Assembly (NCBI RefSeq): GCF_040049215.1
Contig: NZ_JBDZDN010000001.1
Span: 186,001 to 250,000 of the forward strand
Direction: 5' to 3'
Source of the DNA: Mesorhizobium_K sp040049215
Lineage (GTDB): Bacteria; Pseudomonadota; Alphaproteobacteria; Rhizobiales; Rhizobiaceae
Length of the DNA: 64,000 nucleotides
Shown: piece after piece, positions 34,445-42,749 of the stretch
Numbering within the stretch: position 1 is the stretch's first letter
Layout of the letters: each line of letters starts with the position of its first letter
Translations under genes and position numbers: made by a program
Notes under the pieces: model-generated
Databases searched by the model: none
Told to the model about the DNA's origin: nothing
What the model saw: the letters and a program-made list of their open reading frames with translations, nothing else

Positions 34445-35551
34445 CTAAGCCGCGTTTCGCGCCCGTTCGGGGAACAGCGCCATCAGCCCCTCGGGCGAGG
34501 CCTTTGCGATGCCGCGTTCGGTGATCAGGCCGGTGATGAGGCGTGCCGGCGTCACGTCGAAGGCGGGGTTCGCGGCGGGCGTCGTTTCCGGCGAGATGCG
34601 GACCTGGGCGATGTCGCCGGACGCGGTCTTGCCCCAGACATAGGAGACCTCGCCGGCGGAACGCTCCTCGATCGGGATTTCCTTCAGCCCGTCATGCACG
34701 GTCCAGTCGATGGTCGGCGACGGCAGGCCGACATAGAAGGGCACGCCATTGTCGTGCGCGGCGAGCGCTTTGAGATAGGTGCCGATCTTGTTGCAGACGT
34801 CGCCGTTGGCGGTGGTGCGGTCGGTGCCGACGATCACCATGTCGACCTGGCCGCGCTGCATCAGATGGCCGCCTGCATTGTCGACGATCAGCGTATGCGG
34901 CACGCCATGGCCGGCCATCTCCCAGGCGGTGAGCTGGGCGCCCTGGTTGCGGGGCCGCGTCTCGTCAACATAGACGTGAACAGGGATGCCGGCCTCGGTC
35001 GCCAGATAGATCGGCGCGGTGGCGGTGCCATAGTCGACGGTCGCCAGCCAGCCGGCGTTGCAATGGGTGAGGATGTTGACCGGCTCGCCGGGTTTCTTGC
35101 GTGCGGCGATCTGCTTGATGATTTCGAGCCCGTGCCTGCCGATCGAGCGGTTGAGCTCGATATCCTCGTCGGCGATTTCGGCGGCGCGGCGCCAGGCGAC
35201 CGCGGCGCGATCGGAGGGAAACAGCGGCGTCAGCAGGCGCCTCATCTCGTCGAGCGCCCAGCGCAGGTTGATCGCGGTCGGGCGCGTCTCGTGCAGCGTA
35301 TGCCAGACCCTGTCGAGCGAAGCGTCGGAGGGGTCGTCGTTCATCTGGATCGCGACGCCGTAGGCAGCCGTCACGCCGATCAGCGGCGCGCCGCGCACCC
35401 ACATGTCACGGATCGCGGTGGCGATGCCCTCGACCGTGCCGACCGTCTCGATGCGGAAGGCGTGCGGCAGCCAGCGCTGGTCGATGATGTCGACCGAGCG
35501 GCCGTGGGCGTTCGGCCAGATGGTGCGGTAGTGACGGTCCCCGACGTTCAA
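34445..35551 (-). CDS. mtnA: S-methyl-5-thioribose-1-phosphate isomerase
   Basis: It converts 5-methylthioribose-1-phosphate to 5-methylthioribulose-1-phosphate in methionine salvage. The eIF2B-like fold is clear: MWVRGAPLIGVTAAYGVA, LTHCNAGWLATVDYGTATAPI (catalytic Cys in THCNAG) and VGTDRTTANGDVCNKIGTY (catalytic Asp). At 368 residues it is full length. It overlaps mtnK by four bases (35548-35551). The usual later salvage genes mtnB, mtnC, mtnD and mtnE are not in the window; an aldolase lies nearby instead. Confidence 0.95.
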   Translation of the reverse strand: MNVGDRHYRTIWPNAHGRSVDIIDQRWLPHAFRIETVGTVEGIATAIRDMWVRGAPLIGVTAAYGVAIQMNDDPSDASLDRVWHTLHETRPTAINLRWALDEMRRLLTPLFPSDRAAVAWRRAAEIADEDIELNRSIGRHGLEIIKQIAARKKPGEPVNILTHCNAGWLATVDYGTATAPIYLATEAGIPVHVYVDETRPRNQGAQLTAWEMAGHGVPHTLIVDNAGGHLMQRGQVDMVIVGTDRTTANGDVCNKIGTYLKALAAHDNGVPFYVGLPSPTIDWTVHDGLKEIPIEERSAGEVSYVWGKTASGDIAQVRISPETTPAANPAFDVTPARLITGLITERGIAKASPEGLMALFPERARNAA

Positions 35552-36822
35552 GCGACGTTTCCCTTCTCGATCCTGATGGCGAGCGTGTTGATCTCGTCGA
35601 GGCTGAGGAGCCGGTGGCGGTTTACGGCGAGGTGCCGGCCGAACTTCAGGGCCTTGGTCTCACATCTAGCGCGCAAATCCTCTTCGGCGATGGTCTCGAA
35701 ATCGGCATTGTGGGCGAGACCGAGGATGCGCCGGTGAATCTCGACGCCTGCGAAGCCCAGCATGTCGATCCAGATGTCGTGCAGCACGCGGTCGAGCGCC
35801 TGCTCGGCGCCCAGCGGATCGCCGCGGTCCTCGAAGAGGCGGCGGTCGTAGAGCATGCCAGTGCGCTCGTTGCGCCAGAGATGCGAAAACTCGGTGCGGA
35901 ACACCGACCATGTCTCGACGACGACGCCAAGGAGGTAGCCCCGCATCGCCTCGCGGTCGCCATCCTCTTCGTGGCCGGACTGCGAAAAATAGGCCATCCA
36001 GAAATTCGCGAGCAGCATGCCAACGTCGAATGCCATCGGGCCGTAGAAGGCAAACTCAGGATCGATGATACGGGTCTCGCTGTCGGTGACCATGATCGAG
36101 CCGGAATGCAGGTCGCCATGCACCAGTGTCTCGGCGTTGGCGGCGAACATATGCTTCAGCTTCTGGGCCTCGACCTTGAGGTCGCGATCGGCGCGCAGTT
36201 CGGCAACGAGCCCATCGAGCTGCGGCGAGGTGTGGCGGTTGAGCGTGGCCTCGTAGTACGGATCGGTGAAGACGAGGCTCTCGGTGATGTCGCAGAGTTC
36301 GGCATTGTCGGCAAAGAGAGCAAGGTCCTCCTTGCGGGCGCGCGCCTTCATCGACAGGTCGGAGCCGCGGAAGAGCGTGCGAGCCATGAACAGGCCGAGG
36401 TCGCGGGCGATCTTCGGCAGTTGCCGTCCCTCGATCAGCGCGCGCCTGAGGATGACGTGCGGCGTCAGATACTCCATGACGATGAGCGCCTGCGCCTCGT
36501 CGAAGTGGTAGATCGCGGGAACGGTCCCGGCGCCAGCGCGCGCTTCCTGGCGGGTCAGCGCGTGATATTCGAAGAAGGATCGTTTCAGTGGCAGCGGCCA
36601 GCTCTCGCCGACGAGGCGCACATAGGGCAGCGCCTGCTTGACGACCGCGCTGCCCTTGTCGCCCTTGACGATGAAAACGAGGTTGAGATTGCCGTCGCCA
36701 ACCTCGCGCACATCCCAGGAAGCGGAATCGCCGCCGATCCGGGATGCAAGCGCCTCAACACCTACCAGACGGGTCGGCAGAGTCTCGACCGTCAGGGCCT
36801 GAAAAGCCGCAGCTTTGCTCAT
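35548..36822 (-). CDS. mtnK: S-methyl-5-thioribose kinase
   Basis: It phosphorylates 5-methylthioribose (and, in some bacteria, 5-deoxyribose) with ATP. The choline-kinase-like motifs are present: AETLVHGDLHSGSIMV (catalytic HGDLHxGS) and RIIDPEFAFYGPMAFD. I chose the ATG at 36822, preceded by GGGAGG; a TTG extension to 36879 would run into the operator. The 424 residues match the family. It is the first gene of the mtnKA transcript, whose predicted promoter has TTGACA and TAGTTT 17 bases apart. Confidence 0.95.
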   Translation of the reverse strand: MSKAAAFQALTVETLPTRLVGVEALASRIGGDSASWDVREVGDGNLNLVFIVKGDKGSAVVKQALPYVRLVGESWPLPLKRSFFEYHALTRQEARAGAGTVPAIYHFDEAQALIVMEYLTPHVILRRALIEGRQLPKIARDLGLFMARTLFRGSDLSMKARARKEDLALFADNAELCDITESLVFTDPYYEATLNRHTSPQLDGLVAELRADRDLKVEAQKLKHMFAANAETLVHGDLHSGSIMVTDSETRIIDPEFAFYGPMAFDVGMLLANFWMAYFSQSGHEEDGDREAMRGYLLGVVVETWSVFRTEFSHLWRNERTGMLYDRRLFEDRGDPLGAEQALDRVLHDIWIDMLGFAGVEIHRRILGLAHNADFETIAEEDLRARCETKALKFGRHLAVNRHRLLSLDEINTLAIRIEKGNVA

Positions 36823-36857
36823 GCGATTCCTCCCTTTCGGCCTCCCAGTTCGGCGCG

Positions 36858-36920
36858 AAACTAGGCAGCACTCTGGCAATTGTCAATCGTATTGACAATT
36901 GCCGACTTACTTCCTAGCGT
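36858..36920. promoter_or_regulatory. Divergent promoters sharing one perfect palindromic operator (mtnKA / ABC importer)
   Basis: A perfect inverted repeat has 13-base arms: GGCAATTGTCAAT (36875-36887), a three-base centre, and its complement (36891-36903). Each arm carries a TTGACA -35 box reading outward. Rightward, TTGACA (36892-36897) is followed after exactly 17 bases by TAGCGT (36915-36920). Leftward, TTGACA (36886-36881) is followed after exactly 17 bases by TAGTTT (36863-36858). A regulator bound to the palindrome would block both promoters. The best candidate is the SorC-type protein encoded at 44889-45854. Confidence 0.8.
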
Positions 36921-36938
36921 ACGGTTCTGGGAGGAAGA

Positions 36939-38447
36939 ATGGCAGATGCCGTGTTCCGCATAGCGGACCTGAGGAAATCCTTCGGTCCGACACAGGTGCT
37001 TGGCGGCGTCAGCCTGGAACTGCACGCCGGCGAGGTGACCGTGCTGATGGGCGCCAACGGCGCCGGCAAATCCACCCTCGTGCGCATCGTCAGCGGCGTC
37101 TATGCCCGCGACGGCGGCGCAATCACGCTTGATGGCAACGACTTCGCGCCGGCCACCCCCGCCGAGGCGATCCGCGCCGGCGTCGTCACCGTGCACCAGA
37201 ACATCAATGACGGCGTGGTCATCGCGCTCGACGTTGCGACCAATTTGACGCTGGACCGGCTGAACGGCGCCGGCGCAAAGCTCCTTTTGAACCCGCTGAG
37301 CATGCGCAGGCAGGCGCGCGAAGTCGCCTCCCGCATGGGTCTCGACGTCGATCTCGATGCCCAAATCAGCGACCTGTCGCTCGCCGACCGGCAGATGGTG
37401 GCGATCGCGCGCGCCATGGCGCACGAACCCAAGGTGCTGATCCTCGACGAGCCTACCTCGTCGCTGTCGAGCGCAGAAGCCAACCGGCTTTTCGCTGTGG
37501 TCGACAGGCTGCGCGAGCGCGGCGTCGCGATCCTCTATATCTCGCACCGCATGTCGGATATCAGGCGGCTCGCCGACCGTATCGTCAGCCTGCGCGACGG
37601 CCGCATCACCGGCCTGTTCGACACCAAGCCGCTCGACTATGAAGGCGCGGTCAATGCGATGCTTGGCCAGAAGATCAACCTCGCCCAGGTCGCCGTAAAG
37701 GATGCCGACAAGACTGTGTTTTCGGTCGAGAAGCTGTCACTCGCCGAACACGCGCGGCCGTTCTCACTGAAGCTCGGCGACGGCGAGATCGTCGCGATCA
37801 CCGGTCTCGTCGGCGTCGGCAAGACGGCGTTCGCCGAGACGCTGTTCGGCCTCAGACAGCCGGTCGCCGGCACGATGAACCTTCGCGGAACGCCATTCGC
37901 CCCTCGCTCGACGGCGGACGCCATTGCGGCGGGCGTATTTCTCGTCGCCAAGGACCGCGCCGAGAACGGCATCGTCAAGGACTTCAATCTCTACGAGAAT
38001 ATGAGCCTGCCCTTCCTCGACCGCATCTCGCGCTTCGGCATTTCAAGGCGGCGCGCCGAAAGAGCCGTCGCGCGCGCGGCAATCGCTGATCTCGGCATCG
38101 TCTGCCGCTCCGAGAAGGACGAGATGGCTACGCTGTCGGGCGGCAACCAGCAGAAAACGATGGTGGCGCGCTGGATGTCGCAGCCTGCGAATCTCTTCAT
38201 CCTCGACGAGCCGTTCCAGGGCGTCGACATCGCGGCGCGGCGCGACATAGCGGCGAAGCTGCGCGCGAGCGCGGCCGGCCGCGCGACGCTGATCTTCGTC
38301 ACCGAGCTCGACGAGGCGCTGGAGACGGCCGACCGCATCCTCGTCATGTCGGAGCACACGATCGTCGGCGAGCACCGCAATGCCGAGGTCGACATCGACA
38401 GGCTGCTCGCCGAGATCGCCGGCCAGCATCTAAAGGGTGCGGCATGA
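36939..38447 (+). CDS. Sugar ABC transporter ATP-binding protein (two ATPase domains, RbsA/MglA type)
   Basis: A 502-residue ATPase with two fused ABC domains, typical of carbohydrate uptake 2 (ribose/galactose) importers. Domain 1 shows GANGAGKST (Walker A), LSLADRQ and VLILDEPTSSLS. Domain 2 shows a degenerate Walker A GLVGVGKTAFAE, the LSGGNQQK signature and LFILDEPFQGVD. The start ATG at 36939 follows GGGAGGA. From its shared promoter region with mtnKA, I infer that the importer brings in methylthioribose or 5-deoxyribose; this is not shown. Confidence 0.93.
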   Translation: MADAVFRIADLRKSFGPTQVLGGVSLELHAGEVTVLMGANGAGKSTLVRIVSGVYARDGGAITLDGNDFAPATPAEAIRAGVVTVHQNINDGVVIALDVATNLTLDRLNGAGAKLLLNPLSMRRQAREVASRMGLDVDLDAQISDLSLADRQMVAIARAMAHEPKVLILDEPTSSLSSAEANRLFAVVDRLRERGVAILYISHRMSDIRRLADRIVSLRDGRITGLFDTKPLDYEGAVNAMLGQKINLAQVAVKDADKTVFSVEKLSLAEHARPFSLKLGDGEIVAITGLVGVGKTAFAETLFGLRQPVAGTMNLRGTPFAPRSTADAIAAGVFLVAKDRAENGIVKDFNLYENMSLPFLDRISRFGISRRRAERAVARAAIADLGIVCRSEKDEMATLSGGNQQKTMVARWMSQPANLFILDEPFQGVDIAARRDIAAKLRASAAGRATLIFVTELDEALETADRILVMSEHTIVGEHRNAEVDIDRLLAEIAGQHLKGAA

Positions 38448-38470
38448 TGTCGGCATTCGTCCGCGCAAGC

Positions 38471-38627
38471 ACCCCCCTCTGGCCTACCGGCCATCTCCCC
38501 CTCAAGGGGGGAGATTCACCTTCACGTGGACTTTTGCCAATCGCCAACCTGTTGAGGAAAGCGGCATCGCTGAAGCTGCCCATCTCCCCCCTTGAGGGGG
38601 AGATGTCCGGCAGGACAGAGGGGGGTA
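38471..38627. repeat. Pair of palindromic repeat elements between importer ATPase and permease genes
   Basis: The left copy (38471-38506) reads ACCCCCCTCTG ... CATCTCCCCCTCAAGGGGGGAGAT and the right copy (38582-38627) ATCTCCCCCCTTGAGGGGGAGATG ... CAGAGGGGGGT. They are inverted to each other with the AGAGGGGGGT ends outward, the opposite of the arrangement in glyS at 5393-5505. About 75 non-repeated bases lie between. They spread the ATPase and permease genes 223 bases apart within an operon, and could form strong RNA hairpins that change the ratio of the products. Confidence 0.8.
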
Positions 38628-38670
38628 CTCCCAGGCGCAGACGTGGCGCCGGAAATCCTCAGGCTTCTTC

Positions 38671-39666
38671 ATGACCCTTCGCGACTTCGCCATAAAATAC
38701 GGCTTCATCGCCCTGCTTCTGGGACTGATCGTCTTCTTCACGCTGGCGACGGACGGTTTCGCCTCGCCGCAGGCTGCCGTGTTCATCTTCCAGTCGGTGG
38801 CGATCACCGGCGTGCTGGCGCTCGGCGTGACGGCGACGCTCGTGGTCGGCGGTTTCGACCTGTCGATCGGCTCGGTGGCGACGACGGCGATGATGGCAGC
38901 CGCCTACGCCATGGTGGTGCTGGAACAGAACGCTATTGTCGCGGTGGCGATCTGCCTCGTCATCGGCGTCGTGGTCGGGCTGATCAACGGTTTTCTCATC
39001 GTCTACATGCGCGTGCCCGACCTGCTCGCGACACTCGGCATGATGTTCCTGCTGGTCGGCCTGCAGCGCATCCCGACCGAGGGCCGCTCGATCGCCACCG
39101 GCATGACCATGCCCGACGGTTCGGTGGCAAACGGCACGTTCAGCCCTGGCTTCCTGGCGCTCGGACGGCACCGCTTCGACTTCTTCATCCCCAACCTGAT
39201 CCCGGTGTCGGTCGTGGTGCTGCTTATCCTCGCGGTGCTGATCTGGTTCTTCCTCGAATACACACGCTTCGGCCGCATGATGTATGCCGTGGGCAGCAAC
39301 CCGAAGGCCGCCGAACTCGCGGGTGCGCCTGTCAAGGCATATAAAATCTGGGCCTATGTAATCTCCGGAGTTTTTGCCTCGATCGGCGGCATTCTGCTTG
39401 CCGCCAGGCTTGGACGCGGCGACATCGCGTCCGGTAATAATCTGTTGCTGGATTCAGTCGCCGCGGCCCTCATCGGCTTCGCGGTGCTGGGTGCGGCAAA
39501 GCCGAATGCATTCGGCACCGCAATCGGCGCGCTGTTCGTCGGCGTGCTGCTGCAGGGCCTGACCATGATGAACGCACCTTATTACACGCAGGATTTCGTG
39601 AAGGGCGTCGTGCTGGTCGTGGCTCTGGTCTTCACCTTCGCCCTTTCCAACAGGGGCAGGAGCTAG
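38671..39666 (+). CDS. Sugar ABC transporter permease (RbsC family)
   Basis: A 331-residue membrane protein with eight to ten hydrophobic helices. It contains GGFDLSIGSVA, the ribose-type permease hallmark (GGIDLSVG), and the coupling region ARLGRGDIASGNNLLLDSVAAALIG. It is the membrane part of the importer whose ATPase is encoded upstream and binding protein downstream. A single permease gene implies a homodimer. Confidence 0.93.
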   Translation: MTLRDFAIKYGFIALLLGLIVFFTLATDGFASPQAAVFIFQSVAITGVLALGVTATLVVGGFDLSIGSVATTAMMAAAYAMVVLEQNAIVAVAICLVIGVVVGLINGFLIVYMRVPDLLATLGMMFLLVGLQRIPTEGRSIATGMTMPDGSVANGTFSPGFLALGRHRFDFFIPNLIPVSVVVLLILAVLIWFFLEYTRFGRMMYAVGSNPKAAELAGAPVKAYKIWAYVISGVFASIGGILLAARLGRGDIASGNNLLLDSVAAALIGFAVLGAAKPNAFGTAIGALFVGVLLQGLTMMNAPYYTQDFVKGVVLVVALVFTFALSNRGRS

Positions 39667-39707
39667 ATTACCAACCGACTAAACTGCAAATGAGTGGAGG
39701 AAGAAAA

Positions 39708-40763
39708 ATGAAGTTTACGCGTAGAACTCTCGGCAAGGTGGCGATCGGTCTCGCTGCCGCAACCTTTATGACGCAGATGCCTGTCATGGCGCAGGACAAG
39801 CCGGCGCCATTCGACAACCCCGGCGCCGTCAAGATCGCGCTGGTGCGCTATCTGTCGACCGGCGATTTCTTCCAGGCCTATCTGTCGGGCGTCGAATCGC
39901 AGGCCAAGGCGCTCGGCGTCGACCTGCGCGTGCTCGACAGCCGCCAGGACGCTGCTCTCCAGGCCGACATGGTCGACCAGGCGATCGCGCTCGGCGTGCA
40001 GGGCATCATCATCCAGCACGGCCTGACGGAATCGATGAAGGAAGCCGCGCAGCGCGCGGTCGACGCCGGCATCAAGGTCGTGGCCTTCGACGTCAATGTC
40101 GAGAACGACAAGATCCCGCAGATCGAGCAGTCCGACCGCGACCTCGCGCGCCTGGCGCTCGAGCAGGCGATCAAGGACAATGGCGAGAGCTGGAAGGCCG
40201 GCTATGTCTATGTCGCCGGCATCGCGCCGCTCGACCGCCGCAACGAAACCTGGGTCGAATTCAAGAAAAAGTATCCCGGCATCAACGAAGCGGCGATGTT
40301 CGGCACGCTCGACAACCCGATCGCCAACTCGGTCGCCAACCAGGCGCGCTCCGTGCTGACCGCGAACCCTGATATCAAGGTGATGTTCGCGCCCTATGAC
40401 GAATTCGCCAAGGGTGTGAAGATCGCGGTCGACGAGGCCGGCCTGTCCAAGGATATCAAGATCTATTCGGCCGACATCTCGACCTCCGACATCGCGGCAA
40501 TGCGCGAGCCCGACAGCGCCTGGGCGGCGACCGCGGCGACCAACCCGGCCGTCGTCGGCCAGGTGTCGGTGCGCGCGCTGGCGCAGCTTCTGGCCGGCGA
40601 GGACCCGGGCAAGAGCGTCATCGTGCCGCCGACGCTGATCACCCAGAAGGACCTGATCGACAACGACATCAAGAACATGGAAGAGCTGTCGGCCAAGCTG
40701 CCGCAGTTCGCGCATGCCGATGTCGCGATGCCGGCCTGGATGCCGAACCCGAACGCGAAGTAA
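39708..40763 (+). CDS. Periplasmic sugar-binding protein of the ABC importer
   Basis: A 351-residue type I periplasmic binding protein. The ATG at 39708 follows GGAGGAAG. It has a signal sequence with twin arginine (TRRTLGKVAIGLAAATF) ending near VMAQD, so export may be through Tat or Sec. The mature part begins VKIALVRYLSTGDFFQAYLSGVESQA and has the GIIIQHG and VVAFDVNV strands typical of ribose-binding relatives. It gives specificity to the importer. The ligand is inferred to be methylthioribose-like from gene context only. A terminator follows. Confidence 0.92.
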   Translation: MKFTRRTLGKVAIGLAAATFMTQMPVMAQDKPAPFDNPGAVKIALVRYLSTGDFFQAYLSGVESQAKALGVDLRVLDSRQDAALQADMVDQAIALGVQGIIIQHGLTESMKEAAQRAVDAGIKVVAFDVNVENDKIPQIEQSDRDLARLALEQAIKDNGESWKAGYVYVAGIAPLDRRNETWVEFKKKYPGINEAAMFGTLDNPIANSVANQARSVLTANPDIKVMFAPYDEFAKGVKIAVDEAGLSKDIKIYSADISTSDIAAMREPDSAWAATAATNPAVVGQVSVRALAQLLAGEDPGKSVIVPPTLITQKDLIDNDIKNMEELSAKLPQFAHADVAMPAWMPNPNAK

Positions 40764-40788
40764 TTTCAGCGGCAAAGCTGGAAGAGAG

Positions 40789-40820
40789 AGGGCGCTCTTA
40801 GGGCGCCCTTTTCTGTTTTT
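40789..40820 (+). terminator. Rho-independent terminator of the ABC importer operon
   Basis: AGGGCGC (40789-40795) pairs with GCGCCCT (40803-40809) around a seven-base loop, followed by TTTCTGTTTTT. It lies 26 bases after the binding protein stop codon. Confidence 0.85.
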
Positions 40821-40832
40821 CTCCCATGTTCG

Positions 40833-41270
40833 CTATCTCCGCCTTGTTTTGACCTCCGGCCGGGCTGTGACAGGTGCCTGCGAATGGGGTGCCAATCGCA
40901 GCAGAGCCTGGAATTTAGGGCATTCCATATGCGAAGGCGCCGAGCATTCGGCGACATGTCTTAACACGTTCCTCAAAGTGGTCAGTTTGCGTATCTGGGC
41001 GTCGATGTCGTCGGCGCGCTTGTGAAGCGCCTGGCGCGGCAGGCTGGTTACACCGCGCTTGCCGAAGGCGTCCTTGATTTCCTCGAGCGAGAAGCCGGCA
41101 GTCTTGCCGAGCGAAATCAAGGCGAGTTGCGTCAATGCCCCCGGGCCGAACTGGCGCCGAAGCCCGCGCCGCCCGAGCGACTCGATCAGGCCGATCTCCT
41201 CGTAGTAGCGGAGAGTCGATGCGGGTACGCCGCTCTTTTCGGCGAGCACGCCGATGTCGAGAAGAATCAC
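40833..41270 (-). CDS. MerR-family transcriptional regulator
   Basis: A 145-residue MerR regulator. The N-terminal HTH is clear (IGVLAEKSGVPASTLRYYEEIGLI), then a coiled-coil dimer helix (RADDIDAQIRKLTTLRNVLRH). The short C-terminal tail has two cysteines (CSAPSHMEC) that could bind a metal or sense redox. I chose the GTG at 41270, 7 bases after GAGG; an ATG at 41300 would lie within the operator. It is divergent from an MFS exporter gene with a shared operator, the normal layout of a drug or metal-sensing pair. Confidence 0.88.
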   Translation of the reverse strand: MILLDIGVLAEKSGVPASTLRYYEEIGLIESLGRRGLRRQFGPGALTQLALISLGKTAGFSLEEIKDAFGKRGVTSLPRQALHKRADDIDAQIRKLTTLRNVLRHVAECSAPSHMECPKFQALLRLAPHSQAPVTARPEVKTRRR

Positions 41271-41272
41271 AC

Positions 41273-41295
41273 TTGACCTCAAGTTGGCTTGAAGT
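41273..41295. promoter_or_regulatory. MerR-type operator between the MerR gene and the MFS gene
   Basis: ACCTCAAG (41276-41283) and CTTGAAGT (41288-41295) are inverted with one mismatch around TTGG. This is the classic MerR/SoxR-family dyad (ACCTCAAG-N4-CTTGAGGT). It overlaps a TTGACC -35-like hexamer (41273-41278) reading towards the MFS gene. A clear -10 is not seen, as expected for promoters that need MerR twisting. Confidence 0.75.
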
Positions 41296-41339
41296 GGCAA
41301 ACGTAGCAGCCACCATCAACAACGACAAGAGGTGTGGCC

Positions 41340-42740
41340 ATGACGATCATCGCGACAGACGAACTCGAAGCAGAAAAGTCGAGGCCAACATGGCCCGTAC
41401 TCACCACCCTTGCGGCAGCGACGTTGCTTGCTTCCCTCGGCACCGGCATCGCCTCGGTGGCGCTGCCGACGCTTGCCCAGGCATTCTCGGCATCCATCCC
41501 GGACATAAGGTGGGTGGTGCTCGCCTATCTGACGACCGTCACGGCGGCAATCGTGCCGGCAGGCTGGTTCGGCGATCTATTTTCTGCACGACGCGTGCTG
41601 ATCGCGGGCTTCGTGGTCTTCGCCGCAGCCTCCACGCTATGCGCGCTTGCTCTAACACTTTCCGTGCTGATTGCAGGGCGCACGCTGCAGGGCGCAGGGG
41701 GCGCGATCCTCATGGCGCTGCCGATCGCGATTGGACGGCAGGTCGTCGCCAGAGACCGAATGGGAAGCGCCATGGGAATGCTCGGCACCATGTCGGCGAT
41801 CGGTACAGCGCTTGGTCCGTCAGCTGGCGGCATGCTGATCGCAGGCTTCGGTTGGCGCTCGATCTTCATCCTGCTGGCGGGCGTCGCCGCGCTTCTGAGC
41901 GCCTTCGCATCCTTCACGGTCCCCGCTTCGCCGAACCTCGCGCGCGGCGGTATGAACCGTCTCGATTGGCCCGGCGCGGGACTGCTCGCAGCCGCGCTGC
42001 TGGGCTACGCAGCAGCGATGGCCGGGACGAACTCCAGCCTCATGGCGCCACTGGCGATCGCAACGCTCATCGCGTTCGTCGTCGTCGAGCACAGGTCTAG
42101 GGCGCCGCTGCTGCCCCTGCGCATGTTGCTGGCCCGCGCGACCGCGACCGCGCTCGCTATGAACGTGCTGGTCGCCACGGTGATGATGGCGACGCTGGTG
42201 GTGGGGCCGTTCTTCCTGTCCATTGCGCTCGGGCTCGGCGTCGCCAAGACCGGAATGGTCATGGCGGTGGGTCCCGTGATCTCGGCCGTTTCGGGCGTAC
42301 CGGCGGGCCGCGCCACCGACAGGTTCGGAGTTTATCGTACGCTGATGGTCGGCCTGTTCGTGATCCTAGCCGGTTTACTCATGCTGGCTACGCTGCCCCG
42401 CTTGTTCGGCGTTGCGGGTTACATCGCCGCGCTGGCTTTCCTGACGCCGGGCTTCCAGCTTTTCCTTGCCGCGAACAACACCGCCGTGATGGTGGATGCG
42501 CCGGAAGAGCGGCGCGGCACGATGTCGGCCTTGCTGGGCCTGTCGCGAAACCTGGGGTTCATGACGGGCGCAGCGGCGATGGCCGCCATATTCGCGATCG
42601 CCGCTGGAATTGGCGCGGAAGACACTCTCGCGGCCGCCGACGCCGCGAGCGCCTTTACCACCACATTCCTGGCGGCTGCGGGATTGGTCCCGATCGCCAT
42701 CGTCCTCGCGAGGATCGGCCGCCCCGGATCGAGACGCTGA
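41340..42740 (+). CDS. MFS drug-efflux-type transporter
   Basis: A 466-residue major facilitator protein of the multi-spanning DHA2 type (about 14 helices). Motifs: WVVLAYLTTVTAAIVPAGWFGDLFSARRVLIAG (motif A region), GRTLQGAGGAILMALPIAI and ALGPSAGGMLIAGFGWRSIF (motif C). I chose the ATG at 41340, after AGAGG. It is divergently paired with the MerR gene and probably exports the compound the MerR protein senses. It converges with the aldolase fusion gene over a 9-base gap. Confidence 0.88.
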   Translation: MTIIATDELEAEKSRPTWPVLTTLAAATLLASLGTGIASVALPTLAQAFSASIPDIRWVVLAYLTTVTAAIVPAGWFGDLFSARRVLIAGFVVFAAASTLCALALTLSVLIAGRTLQGAGGAILMALPIAIGRQVVARDRMGSAMGMLGTMSAIGTALGPSAGGMLIAGFGWRSIFILLAGVAALLSAFASFTVPASPNLARGGMNRLDWPGAGLLAAALLGYAAAMAGTNSSLMAPLAIATLIAFVVVEHRSRAPLLPLRMLLARATATALAMNVLVATVMMATLVVGPFFLSIALGLGVAKTGMVMAVGPVISAVSGVPAGRATDRFGVYRTLMVGLFVILAGLLMLATLPRLFGVAGYIAALAFLTPGFQLFLAANNTAVMVDAPEERRGTMSALLGLSRNLGFMTGAAAMAAIFAIAAGIGAEDTLAAADAASAFTTTFLAAAGLVPIAIVLARIGRPGSRR

Positions 42741-42749
42741 ACGGCCGGC

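Noticed and set aside
36823..36938. S-adenosylmethionine-type riboswitch upstream of mtnK
   Set aside because: The leader after the predicted start is short and shows no conserved riboswitch core; the palindrome explains the region better.
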